Below, one piece after another: positions 34,593 through 44,578 of a stretch of DNA of 64,000 nt; position 1 is the first letter of the stretch, and each line of letters starts with the position of its first letter. The notes below the pieces were generated by a model, which was not told the origin of the DNA, did not search any database, and saw nothing but the letters and a program-made list of their open reading frames with translations. This stretch comes from Acidobacteriaceae bacterium (GTDB lineage: Bacteria > Acidobacteriota > Terriglobia > Bryobacterales > Bryobacteraceae), in assembly GCA_019240475.1 (NCBI GenBank), contig JAFAYI010000029.1, positions 372,001-436,000 of the forward strand. The letters run 5' to 3'. Both the position numbers and the translations under genes were made by a program.

Positions 34593-34705
34593 CTCCGATA
34601 CATCAGTTTGTCGCCTTCGAACCGCGGATCTTCTCCCGACTCGCGAACTAAAGCGAGGACAGTCACGATGATTTGAGCGGCGAGGAGGATCAAGGAAAGC
34701 GTCAT
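34589..34705 (-). CDS. Candidate 38-residue single-pass membrane protein
   Basis: ATG 34705 opens a frame of 38 codons ending at TAG 34589. It has one hydrophobic segment ('LSLILLAAQIIVTVLALV') followed by a charged tail 'RESGEDPRFEGDKLMYRS'. AAGGG lies just upstream. The composition is that of small membrane proteins, and the gene is convergent with the methyltransferase with its stop overlapping by 3 nt. It is too short to prove by reading alone. From 34706 to 34926 nothing else is recognisable. Confidence 0.4.
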   Translation of the reverse strand: MTLSLILLAAQIIVTVLALVRESGEDPRFEGDKLMYRS

Positions 34706-34926
34706 GCCCTTGAAGAAGCATTTGAGAGACCACGCCGTTGTCGTTTCTAAGTTGTTGAAAACACCGCCGGCTCAACCCGCTTGACCAATTTTTGACCTGT
34801 TCCGGTCCCGATTTGAAACGCTGTGAATCGTTCCGGGACCTTGGGGCAGCAGCCTCGTCCAATCCGACAAAGAAATCGGTCCCATGGGCCAGATCCCGCC
34901 TGATGAGCCGCTCGGATCGCTCAATC

Positions 34927-36171
34927 TTACGCCTGCCGCAGAAGGGCCACTACGTCATCGACCGTGATGACGCCGATCAGGCGCTGCTCGTCGTCTACCA
35001 CCGGCAAGCTCAGTAAGTTGTACTTGTCGAACATCTCGGCGATGCGGCCCTGCTTCTCGCTCGAATCTACAAATAGCAGCGGGTCGGATGCCAGATCGGC
35101 CAATGGCGTTGCTCCCGCAGCGAAGAAGAGCTTCGCCACTGGAACCGCGAACCGCAGATGGTTATCGGCGTCCACCAGGAAGATGCTGTGCAGATCTTCA
35201 AGAACTTCCTCGTTCTTCTTCAGCTCTTCCATCGCGCTTGAGACAGTCGCACCCTCAGGGAGCGCCAGATAGCCCGTGTCCATCACGCCGCCCGCCGTGT
35301 TGTCGCGGAACTCCAGCAGGTCCTCCACGTCTTCCTTTTCCTGCGGCTGCATCTCTTCGAGAATCTCTTCCGAGCGCTCTTCCTCGAGTTCGTTCAGCAA
35401 GTCGGCGGCCTCGGAGGCGTCCATCTCTTCCAGAATGTCGGCGGCTTTTTCGGTGTCGAGAGACTCGATGATGCGGGTCTGAATGTCTGTCTCCATTTCC
35501 GTCAACAGTTCGGCGGCGGCCTCGTTGTCCATGGTCGCGAAAAGAGCGTGGCGGTCTTCGTGCCCCAGGTTCTCGACGATGTCGGCGAGATCCGCCGGAT
35601 GCATGTCCTCCAGCAGCTTGTTCGATATGTTGAGCCGGATGCGCCGCTGCGGATCCGCTTCCAGAATGTTGCAGAATTCCCAGCGAATGGAATTTGGGGG
35701 AATGCGGCTCTGCAGCGTGCGTATCGTGCTCGCGGGCGCCACCCCTCTCAACACCCGGCGCACAATGGAACGCAGCCCGATATCCACCTCCAGGATGTGC
35801 AGAACTTCCTGCCCGTTCTCCTGCTCCTTCAGGAATGTCACGTCGTTGACGCGAACCACCTTGCGGCCGAGAGCGTCGATAATCTGCTGGTCGAGCAGGT
35901 CCCGAACCATTCGCAGCATGTACTCATCGGAATGGTACGGCGTCAGATTCTCGTCCTTCAGGTGGATGCCCTCGGGACTGATGCTCTTGATCTGGTCATA
36001 ACGGATACTCAGCCAGCCGGGTCCGGCGCCCACCAGGTAGCGATCCAGCCGAACGGGATGAATGAGCGGCACCAGCGCGGCGTCGCGAAGCGTACCGATC
36101 AGACGGCCCTTCAGATCGTAGACCTTGGCCTTCAAGAGTTCGGTCAGATATAGGATGTTTTCTTCCGCCAT
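34927..36171 (-). CDS. Soluble PRC-barrel / MgtE N-terminal / CBS-domain protein
   Basis: From ATG 36171 the product has 414 residues. The first 160 contain two PRC-barrel-like stretches ('KVYDLKGRLIGTLRDAALVP' and 'DALGRKVVRVNDVTFL'). The middle is the MgtE intracellular N domain of repeated acidic helices ('ADIVENLGHEDRHALFATMD', 'EKAADILEEMDASEAADLLNEL'). The end has a CBS pair finishing 'LPVVDDEQRLIGVITVDDVVALL'. It has no membrane segment, so it is the regulatory half of an MgtE-type magnesium transporter without the channel. A Mg2+ or nucleotide sensor role is inferred. The longer in-frame upstream start lacks family character. Confidence 0.85.
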   Translation of the reverse strand: MAEENILYLTELLKAKVYDLKGRLIGTLRDAALVPLIHPVRLDRYLVGAGPGWLSIRYDQIKSISPEGIHLKDENLTPYHSDEYMLRMVRDLLDQQIIDALGRKVVRVNDVTFLKEQENGQEVLHILEVDIGLRSIVRRVLRGVAPASTIRTLQSRIPPNSIRWEFCNILEADPQRRIRLNISNKLLEDMHPADLADIVENLGHEDRHALFATMDNEAAAELLTEMETDIQTRIIESLDTEKAADILEEMDASEAADLLNELEEERSEEILEEMQPQEKEDVEDLLEFRDNTAGGVMDTGYLALPEGATVSSAMEELKKNEEVLEDLHSIFLVDADNHLRFAVPVAKLFFAAGATPLADLASDPLLFVDSSEKQGRIAEMFDKYNLLSLPVVDDEQRLIGVITVDDVVALLRQA

Positions 36172-36326
36172 GCCTTGAGATATGCCGCGCTCCGGCGCCA
36201 CCAACCGCGTTGCGCTGCCTGCCCTATTTGAGAATAACCGGCATGCTTGAGTACGACACTGAGGGTTTCCCCGCCGAGCGCACAGGCCGGTGGATGGCCG
36301 TTGTACGCGATCTAATATAGGTTCCA

Positions 36327-38268
<1,942 letters not shown>

Positions 38269-38276
<8 letters not shown>

Positions 38277-38631
38277 GATCTGTGTAGAGCACACCTTTTC
38301 CGCCGGGCACGCGCTCCGCGATTACCATGGCAAATGTGAAAACGTCCATGGGCATAACTATCGCGTGCAGGTGGCCATAGAAGGTCCCGAACTCGATCAG
38401 CACGGGCTTCTCTACGACTTTGCGGAACTGAAGAAACGCCTGCGCGCGACAAGCGAATATTTGGATCACCAGTTCATCAACGATCTGCAGCCCTTCGACC
38501 AGGTGAATCCGTCGGCCGAAAACATCGCCAAATTCATCTGCGAGGAGATACAGAAGGACTTAGAGAGCGCCTCTATCTCCTATGTGAAGGTTTGGGAGAC
38601 CGATGCTTCGTGCGCGGTTTACCGGCCGTAG
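38269..38631 (+). CDS. queD: 6-carboxy-5,6,7,8-tetrahydropterin synthase
   Basis: The 120-residue enzyme of queuosine biosynthesis belongs to the PTPS/QueD fold. Zinc ligands H14, H27 and H29 lie in 'SAGHAL' and 'NVHGHN', the catalytic C23 in 'GKCENVHG', and H67 in 'YLDHQF'. The usual 'NPSAENIAKFI' and a final 'VWETDAS' with the substrate-binding Glu follow. Other queuosine genes (queC, queE, queF) are not in the window. Confidence 0.93.
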
Positions 38632-38642
38632 CGCGCTTACGG
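38626..38642. terminator. Weak hairpin between queD and ferredoxin genes
   Basis: CCGTA (38626-38630) and TACGG (38638-38642) form a 5-bp stem with a 7-nt loop between converging genes, overlapping the queD stop. There is no T run. Confidence 0.25.
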
Positions 38643-38649
38643 GAGGATT

Positions 38650-38910
38650 CTAGCGGCCAAAGAACGATGCGTTTTTTTGGGCGAAATCGGCCCACTTGTC
38701 GGGGAGATCGTCGGCGGCGAAGATGGCCGACACCGGGCAGACCGGGACGCACGCGCCGCAGTCAATGCACTCCACCGGATCGATATACAGCATCTCTTCG
38801 GCCCCAAATTTTTCTTCGTCCTTTTTAGGATGAATGCAATCGACGGGGCAGGCGTCCACGCAGGCGTGGTCCTTTACTCCAATGCAGGGTTCAGCGATTA
38901 CGTAAGCCAT
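38650..38910 (-). CDS. Ferredoxin with two Fe-S cluster motifs
   Basis: The 86-residue protein has an N-terminal motif 'CIGVKDHACVDACPVDCI' and a second 'CIDCGACVPVCPVSAI', the pattern of FdxA-type 7Fe/8Fe ferredoxins. The spacing in the first motif is that of a 3Fe-4S or 4Fe-4S site in this family. ATG 38910 gives the usual start MAYVIAEPCI. It is a small electron carrier whose partner is not shown by the neighbours. The region 38911-39137 has no clear gene. Confidence 0.92.
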   Translation of the reverse strand: MAYVIAEPCIGVKDHACVDACPVDCIHPKKDEEKFGAEEMLYIDPVECIDCGACVPVCPVSAIFAADDLPDKWADFAQKNASFFGR

Positions 38911-39137
38911 CTTGTTTCCGGTTCCGGCAGTTCTTCCAACTCTTACAAGTAGCACACGGCCGCCTGCCCCGACAAAGCCGGCGCGGCGAGCGGTGCAAAT
39001 TCGCGTTTCAGGAGCGCCACGAGACGCCGTGTGGATTCCTTGCGAACCGATTCCCCAACCAAGCGCGCCCTCCCTCCGGCCCAGCGGGCGCCTCATGCCA
39101 TACTCGACGAAGACCCCGTGTTTATGAACAACGTTCT

Positions 39138-39830
39138 ATGAGCGAAAAGCGCGTCATTGTTGCGATTGACGGACCTGCGGGAGCGGGCAAGAGCACGCTC
39201 GCCAAGCGCGTGGCTGAAAAGTTGGGCTTTGTGTATATCAATACCGGCGCAATTTATCGGGCCGTGGCGCTTTGGGCGCTCCGGCTCGGCGTCGCGTTGA
39301 ATGACATGCATCGGCTGGAGCAGCTTGCCAAGGAGGCGCGCGTCGCGTTCGGACCCCCCGACGAACGTGTGTTTCTGAACGGAGAAGATGTTACGGACGC
39401 CATCCGCGAGGTGCGTGTATCGGAGGCAGCGTCGAAGGTATCGGCCGTTCCAGGAGTACGGCGCGCATTGCTTGCTCTTCAGCGCGGAATGGCCGAAAAG
39501 AGCAGTGTCGTCATGGAGGGCCGCGACATCGGAACGGTTGTTTTTCCCCATGCGCAAGTGAAGATTTTCCTGGATGCCGATCCGCGCGAGCGGGCGCGGC
39601 GTCGCGCGTTGGAACTGCGCCAGGACGGAAAACCGCTCGACGATCTGACCCTCGCGAGTGAGCTCACGCGGCGGGACGAGCGCGATCGGCAGCGCAAAGA
39701 AGCGCCGCTCGTGCAGGCGCCGGATGCCGAACTGGTGGACAGCACGGGACTCTCCTTGGAAGAGGTGGAGCAGGCCGTGTTGAGATTGGTGCGTTCTCGT
39801 ATTTCGAACGGCAAGGCCGCGGCTTCGTAA
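39138..39830 (+). CDS. cmk: (d)CMP kinase
   Basis: The enzyme transfers phosphate from ATP to CMP or dCMP in pyrimidine nucleotide supply. The 230-residue product has the P loop GPAGAGKST at 12-20, 'YINTGAIYRAVALWAL', 'VVMEGRDIGTVVFPHA' and 'FLDADPRERARRRALEL', with 'RDERDRQR' in the lid region. Length and motifs are normal. It is followed 6 nt later by a PIG-L-type gene. Confidence 0.95.
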   Translation: MSEKRVIVAIDGPAGAGKSTLAKRVAEKLGFVYINTGAIYRAVALWALRLGVALNDMHRLEQLAKEARVAFGPPDERVFLNGEDVTDAIREVRVSEAASKVSAVPGVRRALLALQRGMAEKSSVVMEGRDIGTVVFPHAQVKIFLDADPRERARRRALELRQDGKPLDDLTLASELTRRDERDRQRKEAPLVQAPDAELVDSTGLSLEEVEQAVLRLVRSRISNGKAAAS

Positions 39831-39836
39831 GGCCTC

Positions 39837-40565
39837 ATGACTCATCTGTCTCGCCGCCGGTTCATGGGCTGCGCCGCTGCGCTTCTTGGCGGAACAATTC
39901 GCGCGCAAGATGCGGCGCCCCGCAAAAAAATCCTGGTCGCCGGCGGACATCCCGGCGATCCGGAATACGGCTGCGGCGGAACTGTCGCGAAGTTCACCAG
40001 TCTTGGCCACGATGTCACGTTTCTCTACCTGAATCGCGGAGAGAAAGGATGCCCGGGCAAACCGGCGCGTGAATGCAGCCAAACGCGTGCCGCCGAAGCG
40101 CAACGCGCATGCCGGATTCTTCACGCCCAGCCTCGCTTCGCGGATCAGATCGACGGCGAAGCAATTGTGGATGCCGCTCACTACGACCAACTCCGCTCTC
40201 TGCTCGAAGCCGAGAATCCGGACCTCATCCTGACCCACTGGCCGGTTGACAATCATCGCGATCACCGCGCCATCTCGACGCTCATCTACGACGCTTGGCT
40301 AAAGAGCGGCAAGGCCTCCGGCTTCTACTATTACGAGGTCTCTGACGGCGAGGACACGATGTTATTCTCGCCCACCGATTACGTCGACATCACCCATACC
40401 GAAGCTCGCAAGCGCGCCGCGTGTTATGCCCATGCCTCCCAATCGCCGGACCGCTATTACGGCCTGCAATCCCAGGTGACGCATTTCCGCGGTATCGAGA
40501 GCGGCTTCGAGCAGGCCGAAGCCTTCGTCAGGCATCCGGAAAGCAAAGCGGGTCTGTTGCCCTAA
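39837..40565 (+). CDS. Exported PIG-L family deacetylase
   Basis: The 242-residue LmbE/PIG-L protein has a twin-arginine-like signal ('SRRRFMGCAAALLGGTIRAQ'). The metal motif is 'GGHPGDPEYGCGG', where the family usually has AHPDDE: the first Asp is Gly and the second, the probable metal ligand, remains. The second motif 'HWPVDNHRDHRA' contains HxxDH. The family removes N-acetyl groups from sugars. Export suggests a wall, polysaccharide or environmental substrate. It follows cmk closely. Confidence 0.88.
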   Translation: MTHLSRRRFMGCAAALLGGTIRAQDAAPRKKILVAGGHPGDPEYGCGGTVAKFTSLGHDVTFLYLNRGEKGCPGKPARECSQTRAAEAQRACRILHAQPRFADQIDGEAIVDAAHYDQLRSLLEAENPDLILTHWPVDNHRDHRAISTLIYDAWLKSGKASGFYYYEVSDGEDTMLFSPTDYVDITHTEARKRAACYAHASQSPDRYYGLQSQVTHFRGIESGFEQAEAFVRHPESKAGLLP

Positions 40566-40652
40566 AGCCCGAAGCTGTCTCCGGATTGCCGGCGACGGAA
40601 GCTCCTTAATCATGTTGGAACGGAAAGCTCTATGCCGTCGTCGTGATTGGCG

Positions 40653-41651
40653 ATGAAGTGGGCACTGGTCATTCTCGCCGCCACAGCGTACGCTCAGGAG
40701 CCCACATTCAAGACCAAAGCGCACGAAGTGGTGGTTCCGGTATCTGTGATGACTAAGCTGAACAAGCCTGTCGAGAATCTACGGGCAGAAGATTTTGAAG
40801 TCCTGAGTGATGAACGGCCGCAGCAGGTCCGCATGGTCTTGCGCGACTCTACGCCCCTCCCGATTTATGCAGTCATCGTATTGCAGATCGGAGGCGCCGT
40901 TGAGCCTGCCCTGGCCAAGGTGAAGAAGACTGCCTCAGTCGTGAGTAGCTACATCACGAACGACATGGATATCGGAGTACCTAGTATGACAGCCGTGGTA
41001 ACCGTCGGGGACGAGGTGAAGACTGCGCAACGCTTCACCGCCGATCCGGATATCCTTGGAGACGCATTCGCCAAACTGGCTGCCACTGGCTCCTCCAGTC
41101 GTCTTATCGATGGCGTAAGTCTTGCGTGCGATCTGCTCGCCGAGAAGAAAGACCCCGCCCGTCGAGTGATCGTACTCATCAGTGAGTCGCGCGATCTTGG
41201 CAGCAAGGGCAACTTCTCTGAAGCTGTCATTAAAGCCCAGCGAACTGATGTTGCGATCTACACTATTTCGTACTCCGCTTTCACAACCGCATTCACGGAG
41301 AGAGCGTCAGATAGCCCGGAGCCGCCAAGTGAACCGGGGTTGTACGACCCAGATAACCATGGAGGAATGAATCTGCTGGCCATACCGATGCTCCTGGCGA
41401 GACTCGCCAAGACGAACGTTGCTCAAGCCTTTGCACAATCCACCGGGGGCAGTCACGAAAAATTCACGACCCTCCATGGCCTGGAGACGAAGCTTACGGT
41501 GATCGGCGCCGAGATTCACAATCGTTACGTTCTGGCATTTACGCCACCAGAGTCACCAACCCCTGGATATCACGAGATATCGGTGCGAATTCGACGTCCC
41601 GGAGATTTTCGCGTCCATGCCAGGGCTGGGTACTGGGAAAATCCAAAGTAG
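40653..41651 (+). CDS. VWFA-related protein of the acidobacterial type
   Basis: The 332-residue protein has a signal peptide ('ALVILAATAYAQ') and the acidobacterial VWFA-related layout: 'VVPVSVMTKLNKPVENLRAEDFEVL', broken here into an N-terminal strand region, then a VWA-like fold and a final 'YHEISVRIRRPGDFRVHARAGY'. The metal site DxSxS expected after 'PLPIYAVIVLQ' is replaced by 'IGGAV', so metal binding is probably lost. ATG 40653 is preferred over TTG 40647. It may bind surface partners; that is inferred from the family. Confidence 0.85.
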   Translation: MKWALVILAATAYAQEPTFKTKAHEVVVPVSVMTKLNKPVENLRAEDFEVLSDERPQQVRMVLRDSTPLPIYAVIVLQIGGAVEPALAKVKKTASVVSSYITNDMDIGVPSMTAVVTVGDEVKTAQRFTADPDILGDAFAKLAATGSSSRLIDGVSLACDLLAEKKDPARRVIVLISESRDLGSKGNFSEAVIKAQRTDVAIYTISYSAFTTAFTERASDSPEPPSEPGLYDPDNHGGMNLLAIPMLLARLAKTNVAQAFAQSTGGSHEKFTTLHGLETKLTVIGAEIHNRYVLAFTPPESPTPGYHEISVRIRRPGDFRVHARAGYWENPK

Positions 41652-41670
41652 AAGATCCTGCCGAAGGGCG

Positions 41671-41696
41671 GCTTTGGGGAATCCCCAAGCGCTTTT
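41671..41696 (+). terminator. Probable intrinsic terminator after the VWFA-like gene
   Basis: GCTT-T-GGGG (41671-41679) pairs with CCCCAAGC (41683-41690) across an AAT loop with one bulged T, followed by GCTTTTCC. It ends the upstream transcript before the ABC operon. Confidence 0.5.
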
Positions 41697-41721
41697 CCGA
41701 CCCGTACCCGTACGTGCCTAT

Positions 41722-41740
41722 GTAGTATTCTAGCTATATG
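41722..41740 (+). promoter_or_regulatory. Candidate PadR operator, copy 1, at the ABC start codon
   Basis: GTAGTATTCTAGCTATATG ends in the ATG of the ABC ATPase gene. Its first 11 bases match the sequence at 44239-44249 before padR at 10 of 11 positions, and both sites carry TAGCTAT. Binding is inferred from position and similarity. Confidence 0.35.
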
Positions 41741-42502
41741 CTTGAGCTCCGCTCGCTCACCAAGTGCTATAGCTCGGTTCCGGCAATCGACAATATCAGC
41801 TTTCAGGTGAAGCCGGGCGAGGTGCTCGGCTGCCTGGGACCCAACGGCTCCGGCAAGAGCACCACCGTCAAGATCATCACGGGCCTGCTCGAGCCCACGC
41901 GCGGAGAGGTCTTGTTTCGCGGAAAAAATATTCGGGAGGACCTCGCCGCACACAAGCGCGTGATCGGCTACGTCCCGGAGGAAGCCAATCTCTATCCGTT
42001 CCTTTCGGGCCTCGAATACTTGGAGCTGACCGGACGCTTGCGCGGCCTGCCCGGACGAGTTCTCTCCCGGCGCGCCAACACGCTGCTCGAACTGTTCTCC
42101 ATGCATCCCCACCGCCACACCGTGATCTCGGCTTACTCCAAAGGAATGCGGCAGCGCATCCTGCTCATTGCCGCGCTATTGCATAACCCGGATCTCATAA
42201 TCTTCGACGAGCCCTTATCGGGCCTCGACGTCACGTCGGCGATGATTTTCCAGAAACTGGTTTCGGAGCTCAGCCGGGAAGGCAAGACCATCTTCTACTG
42301 CTCGCATGTACTCGAGATCGTCGAAAAGGTCTGCTCCCACGTCGCGATCCTGCGCAAAGGCAAACAGCTCGCTTATGGAACGGTCGCGGAGCTAAAGCAG
42401 TTTCAAGCGATGCCATCTCTCGAAGCCGCCTTCGCTCACCTGGTGCAAGAAGTGGATGCCGAGCAGGCTGCGCGTTCGATCGTGGATACGGTGAATGCAT
42501 GA
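41738..42502 (+). CDS. ABC transporter ATP-binding protein
   Basis: The 254-residue protein has Walker A GPNGSGKST at 34-42, a signature region 'YSKGMRQRILLIAALLHNPD' in the place of LSGGQ, and Walker B 'LIIFDEPLSGLD'. It resembles the CcmA/NatA-like group that drives ABC-2-type exporters. It overlaps the permease gene by 4 nt (ATGA) and is followed by padR. The substrate is unknown; PadR-linked exporters often handle toxic compounds. Confidence 0.93.
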   Translation: MLELRSLTKCYSSVPAIDNISFQVKPGEVLGCLGPNGSGKSTTVKIITGLLEPTRGEVLFRGKNIREDLAAHKRVIGYVPEEANLYPFLSGLEYLELTGRLRGLPGRVLSRRANTLLELFSMHPHRHTVISAYSKGMRQRILLIAALLHNPDLIIFDEPLSGLDVTSAMIFQKLVSELSREGKTIFYCSHVLEIVEKVCSHVAILRKGKQLAYGTVAELKQFQAMPSLEAAFAHLVQEVDAEQAARSIVDTVNA

Positions 42503-44232
42503 AGAGCCGGCGCGCCGTCCGAGACCCCAGCCCGTTTCAGACGCTGGTGGCGCATTTCGTCAGGCGAATCTTTGCAAGCGAAGATGAGCAAGGAACCGGT
42601 TCCTCCGGAGTCGGCGTGGGAGCGGTGCTCGCCATGCTCGCCTCCCCCGGCGCGTTCGCCTCTATCTTTCTGCTCGACAAGTACTCTACGCTCCTCCAAT
42701 GGTTCCGCGGAGAAACCAACTTCAACCTCTACACGGCTTCGGTCGGCGACGAATATTTTTTCGTCGTGTTGTCGATGACGATTACGGGCCTGGTCATGGT
42801 GCTGCGGTGGAATCGCCTGCTGCCCGACCGTCGGGATTTTGCGAACCTCGCCATTCTGCCCATTCCCATTCGCGACGTGTTTCTAGCCAATTTCACCGGC
42901 CTGCTGGGCCTCGCTCTCGTATTCGCGATCGATGTGAACGCCGTCTCCTCGTTTCTCTTTCCCGCCTTCGTGACGATGAGCGATGGAAGCGTCTCGGCCT
43001 TCGCGCATCTCGCCATTGCGCATCTGTCGGCCGTAATCTCGGCCAGTATTTTCAGCTTCTTCGCGGTCTTTGCTCTGGTTGGCGTCTTGATGTTAGTGCT
43101 GCCCGCCCGGCTCTTTCGGCCCGTCTCTCTCGCGGTCCGCATGCTGCTGGTAATCGCCCTTCTCGGAGAATTTCTTTCGAATCTTTTCCTGCAGCTCTTC
43201 TCCGGACGCGTGCCGAATCTTCGCGATGCCTACACGCGCTGGCTCCCCTCCTACTGGTTCCTTGCGATCTATGAGAAGGTTCTAGGATTGGCGAACGCCA
43301 GGATGCATTCGCTTGCGCAAGAAGCTCTCGCCGCGCTTGCTGCCGCGATTGTCATTGCCGTGCTCGCCTATGCGCTGTGTTATCGCAGGCATTTCCTGCG
43401 CCTCTCCGAATCGTTAGACCTGGTGGGTCCCGCGACGCGCGCCATGCGGATAGCGCTGCCGGACAGTATCGCCGCCCATCTCTTTCGCTCCCGCTTCGAG
43501 CATGGGTGTCACAGTTTCGTGTGCAAGGTTTTGCTGCGTAGCGAGCGGCACATGATGTTTCTCGGCGGATACCTCGGAATCGGGCTGCTGCTGGCCGCGC
43601 AGACCGCCGCCGACAGCTCGATAGGTCGCGCCGGACCTCGCGCTCTGCCCACCAGCGACTGGCTTGCCTTACCCTTCATTCTTTCGTTCTTCGTAATTAC
43701 CGGATTGCGCTTCGCCTTCGACATGCCGGCCGCTCTTGCGGCCAACTGGATGTTCCGCGGCGCTATAGGCGGCATGCGCGAAACGCCCGAAAGCATGGCT
43801 CGCCGCTTCATGCTCTGGGCCGTTCTTCCGTGGGAACTCGCGATCATCGGCGCGGTCACGGCGGCCCGCTTCGGCTGGGTGGTCGCCTTCGAGCACACCG
43901 CCACGCTCGTCGTTGCGAGCGTGCTGTTGATCCATGCAGTGCTCATCGGCTTCCGCAAGATTCCGTTCACATGCCTCATGGAATTCGATACGCGACAGTT
44001 ACTGATTCGGATCCTCTGCTGCATTCTCGGCCTTCTCATCGCCGTGCCTCTGTTCGCCTCGCTCGAACTCTGGATGATGCGTCAACCCTGGCGCTTCTGC
44101 GTGCTCGCCCTTCTCGCGGCCGCTGCCTGGTTCGCGCTGAAGCGTCGCAATCAGCAAATGTTCCTTGCCGGCGACGCTATCGTATTTGAACAACCGCCCG
44201 CCGCTGCGTTCGAGTTGTTGAAGCTGACATAA
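42499..44232 (+). CDS. ABC-2-like membrane permease
   Basis: The 577-residue protein has about fourteen hydrophobic segments in two groups with a long polar loop. The first includes 'MTITGLVMVLRWNRLLPDRR' and a 'LPIPIRDVFLANFTGLLGL' stretch typical of ABC-2-type exporter permeases that recognise the ATPase through a short cytoplasmic helix. It is coupled to the ATPase gene by ATGA overlap and precedes padR by 24 nt. No catalytic site is expected. Confidence 0.8.
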   Translation: MKSRRAVRDPSPFQTLVAHFVRRIFASEDEQGTGSSGVGVGAVLAMLASPGAFASIFLLDKYSTLLQWFRGETNFNLYTASVGDEYFFVVLSMTITGLVMVLRWNRLLPDRRDFANLAILPIPIRDVFLANFTGLLGLALVFAIDVNAVSSFLFPAFVTMSDGSVSAFAHLAIAHLSAVISASIFSFFAVFALVGVLMLVLPARLFRPVSLAVRMLLVIALLGEFLSNLFLQLFSGRVPNLRDAYTRWLPSYWFLAIYEKVLGLANARMHSLAQEALAALAAAIVIAVLAYALCYRRHFLRLSESLDLVGPATRAMRIALPDSIAAHLFRSRFEHGCHSFVCKVLLRSERHMMFLGGYLGIGLLLAAQTAADSSIGRAGPRALPTSDWLALPFILSFFVITGLRFAFDMPAALAANWMFRGAIGGMRETPESMARRFMLWAVLPWELAIIGAVTAARFGWVVAFEHTATLVVASVLLIHAVLIGFRKIPFTCLMEFDTRQLLIRILCCILGLLIAVPLFASLELWMMRQPWRFCVLALLAAAAWFALKRRNQQMFLAGDAIVFEQPPAAAFELLKLT

Positions 44233-44238
44233 AAAGGA

Positions 44239-44259
44239 GTAGGATTCTATATAGCTATG
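44239..44259 (+). promoter_or_regulatory. Candidate PadR operator, copy 2, at the padR start codon
   Basis: GTAGGATTCTA begins at 44239 and is followed by ATAGCTAT (44251-44258), a perfect 8-bp palindrome that overlaps the padR ATG at 44257. The similar copy at 41722-41740 suggests one regulator for both promoters. Confidence 0.35.
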
Positions 44260-44568
44260 AACGGCTCCCCGAAGCTCTCTCACACGGCTGCGCTGATCTT
44301 ACAAACCATTGAGAACGGCTGCAGCTACGGTTTCGACATCATGGATGCGACCGGTCTACCCAGCGGGACCGTTTATCCCGCCTTGCGCAGGATGGAAACG
44401 GAAGGGCTGATCGGATCGCACTGGGAGCCGGACAAGAAAGCGGCGGCTCAGCAGCGGCCTGCCCGCAAGTACTACCGCGTCACGCGCGCCGGAGCGCAGG
44501 TCCTTGAGCAATCCCAAAAGCGCTATCCGCTCGTCGGCAGGCTCGCGGCCGAAAAATCCGGACGGTGA
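44257..44568 (+). CDS. PadR-family transcriptional regulator
   Basis: The 103-residue winged-helix protein has 'LSHTAALILQTIENGCSYGFDIMD', broken into the first helices, then 'GLPSGTVYPALRRMETEGLIGSHW' and 'RKYYRVTRAG' of the wing. The length fits the short PadR group. It lies inside an ABC gene set and probably represses it. AAGGAG lies 18 nt before the ATG, an unusually long distance, with the proposed operator between them. Confidence 0.9.
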   Translation: MNGSPKLSHTAALILQTIENGCSYGFDIMDATGLPSGTVYPALRRMETEGLIGSHWEPDKKAAAQQRPARKYYRVTRAGAQVLEQSQKRYPLVGRLAAEKSGR

Positions 44569-44578
44569 AAGGGCGCGC

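Noticed and set aside
39093..40265. A 390-codon minus-strand frame across cmk and the PIG-L gene
   Set aside because: Both plus-strand genes have family motifs; the reverse frame does not.
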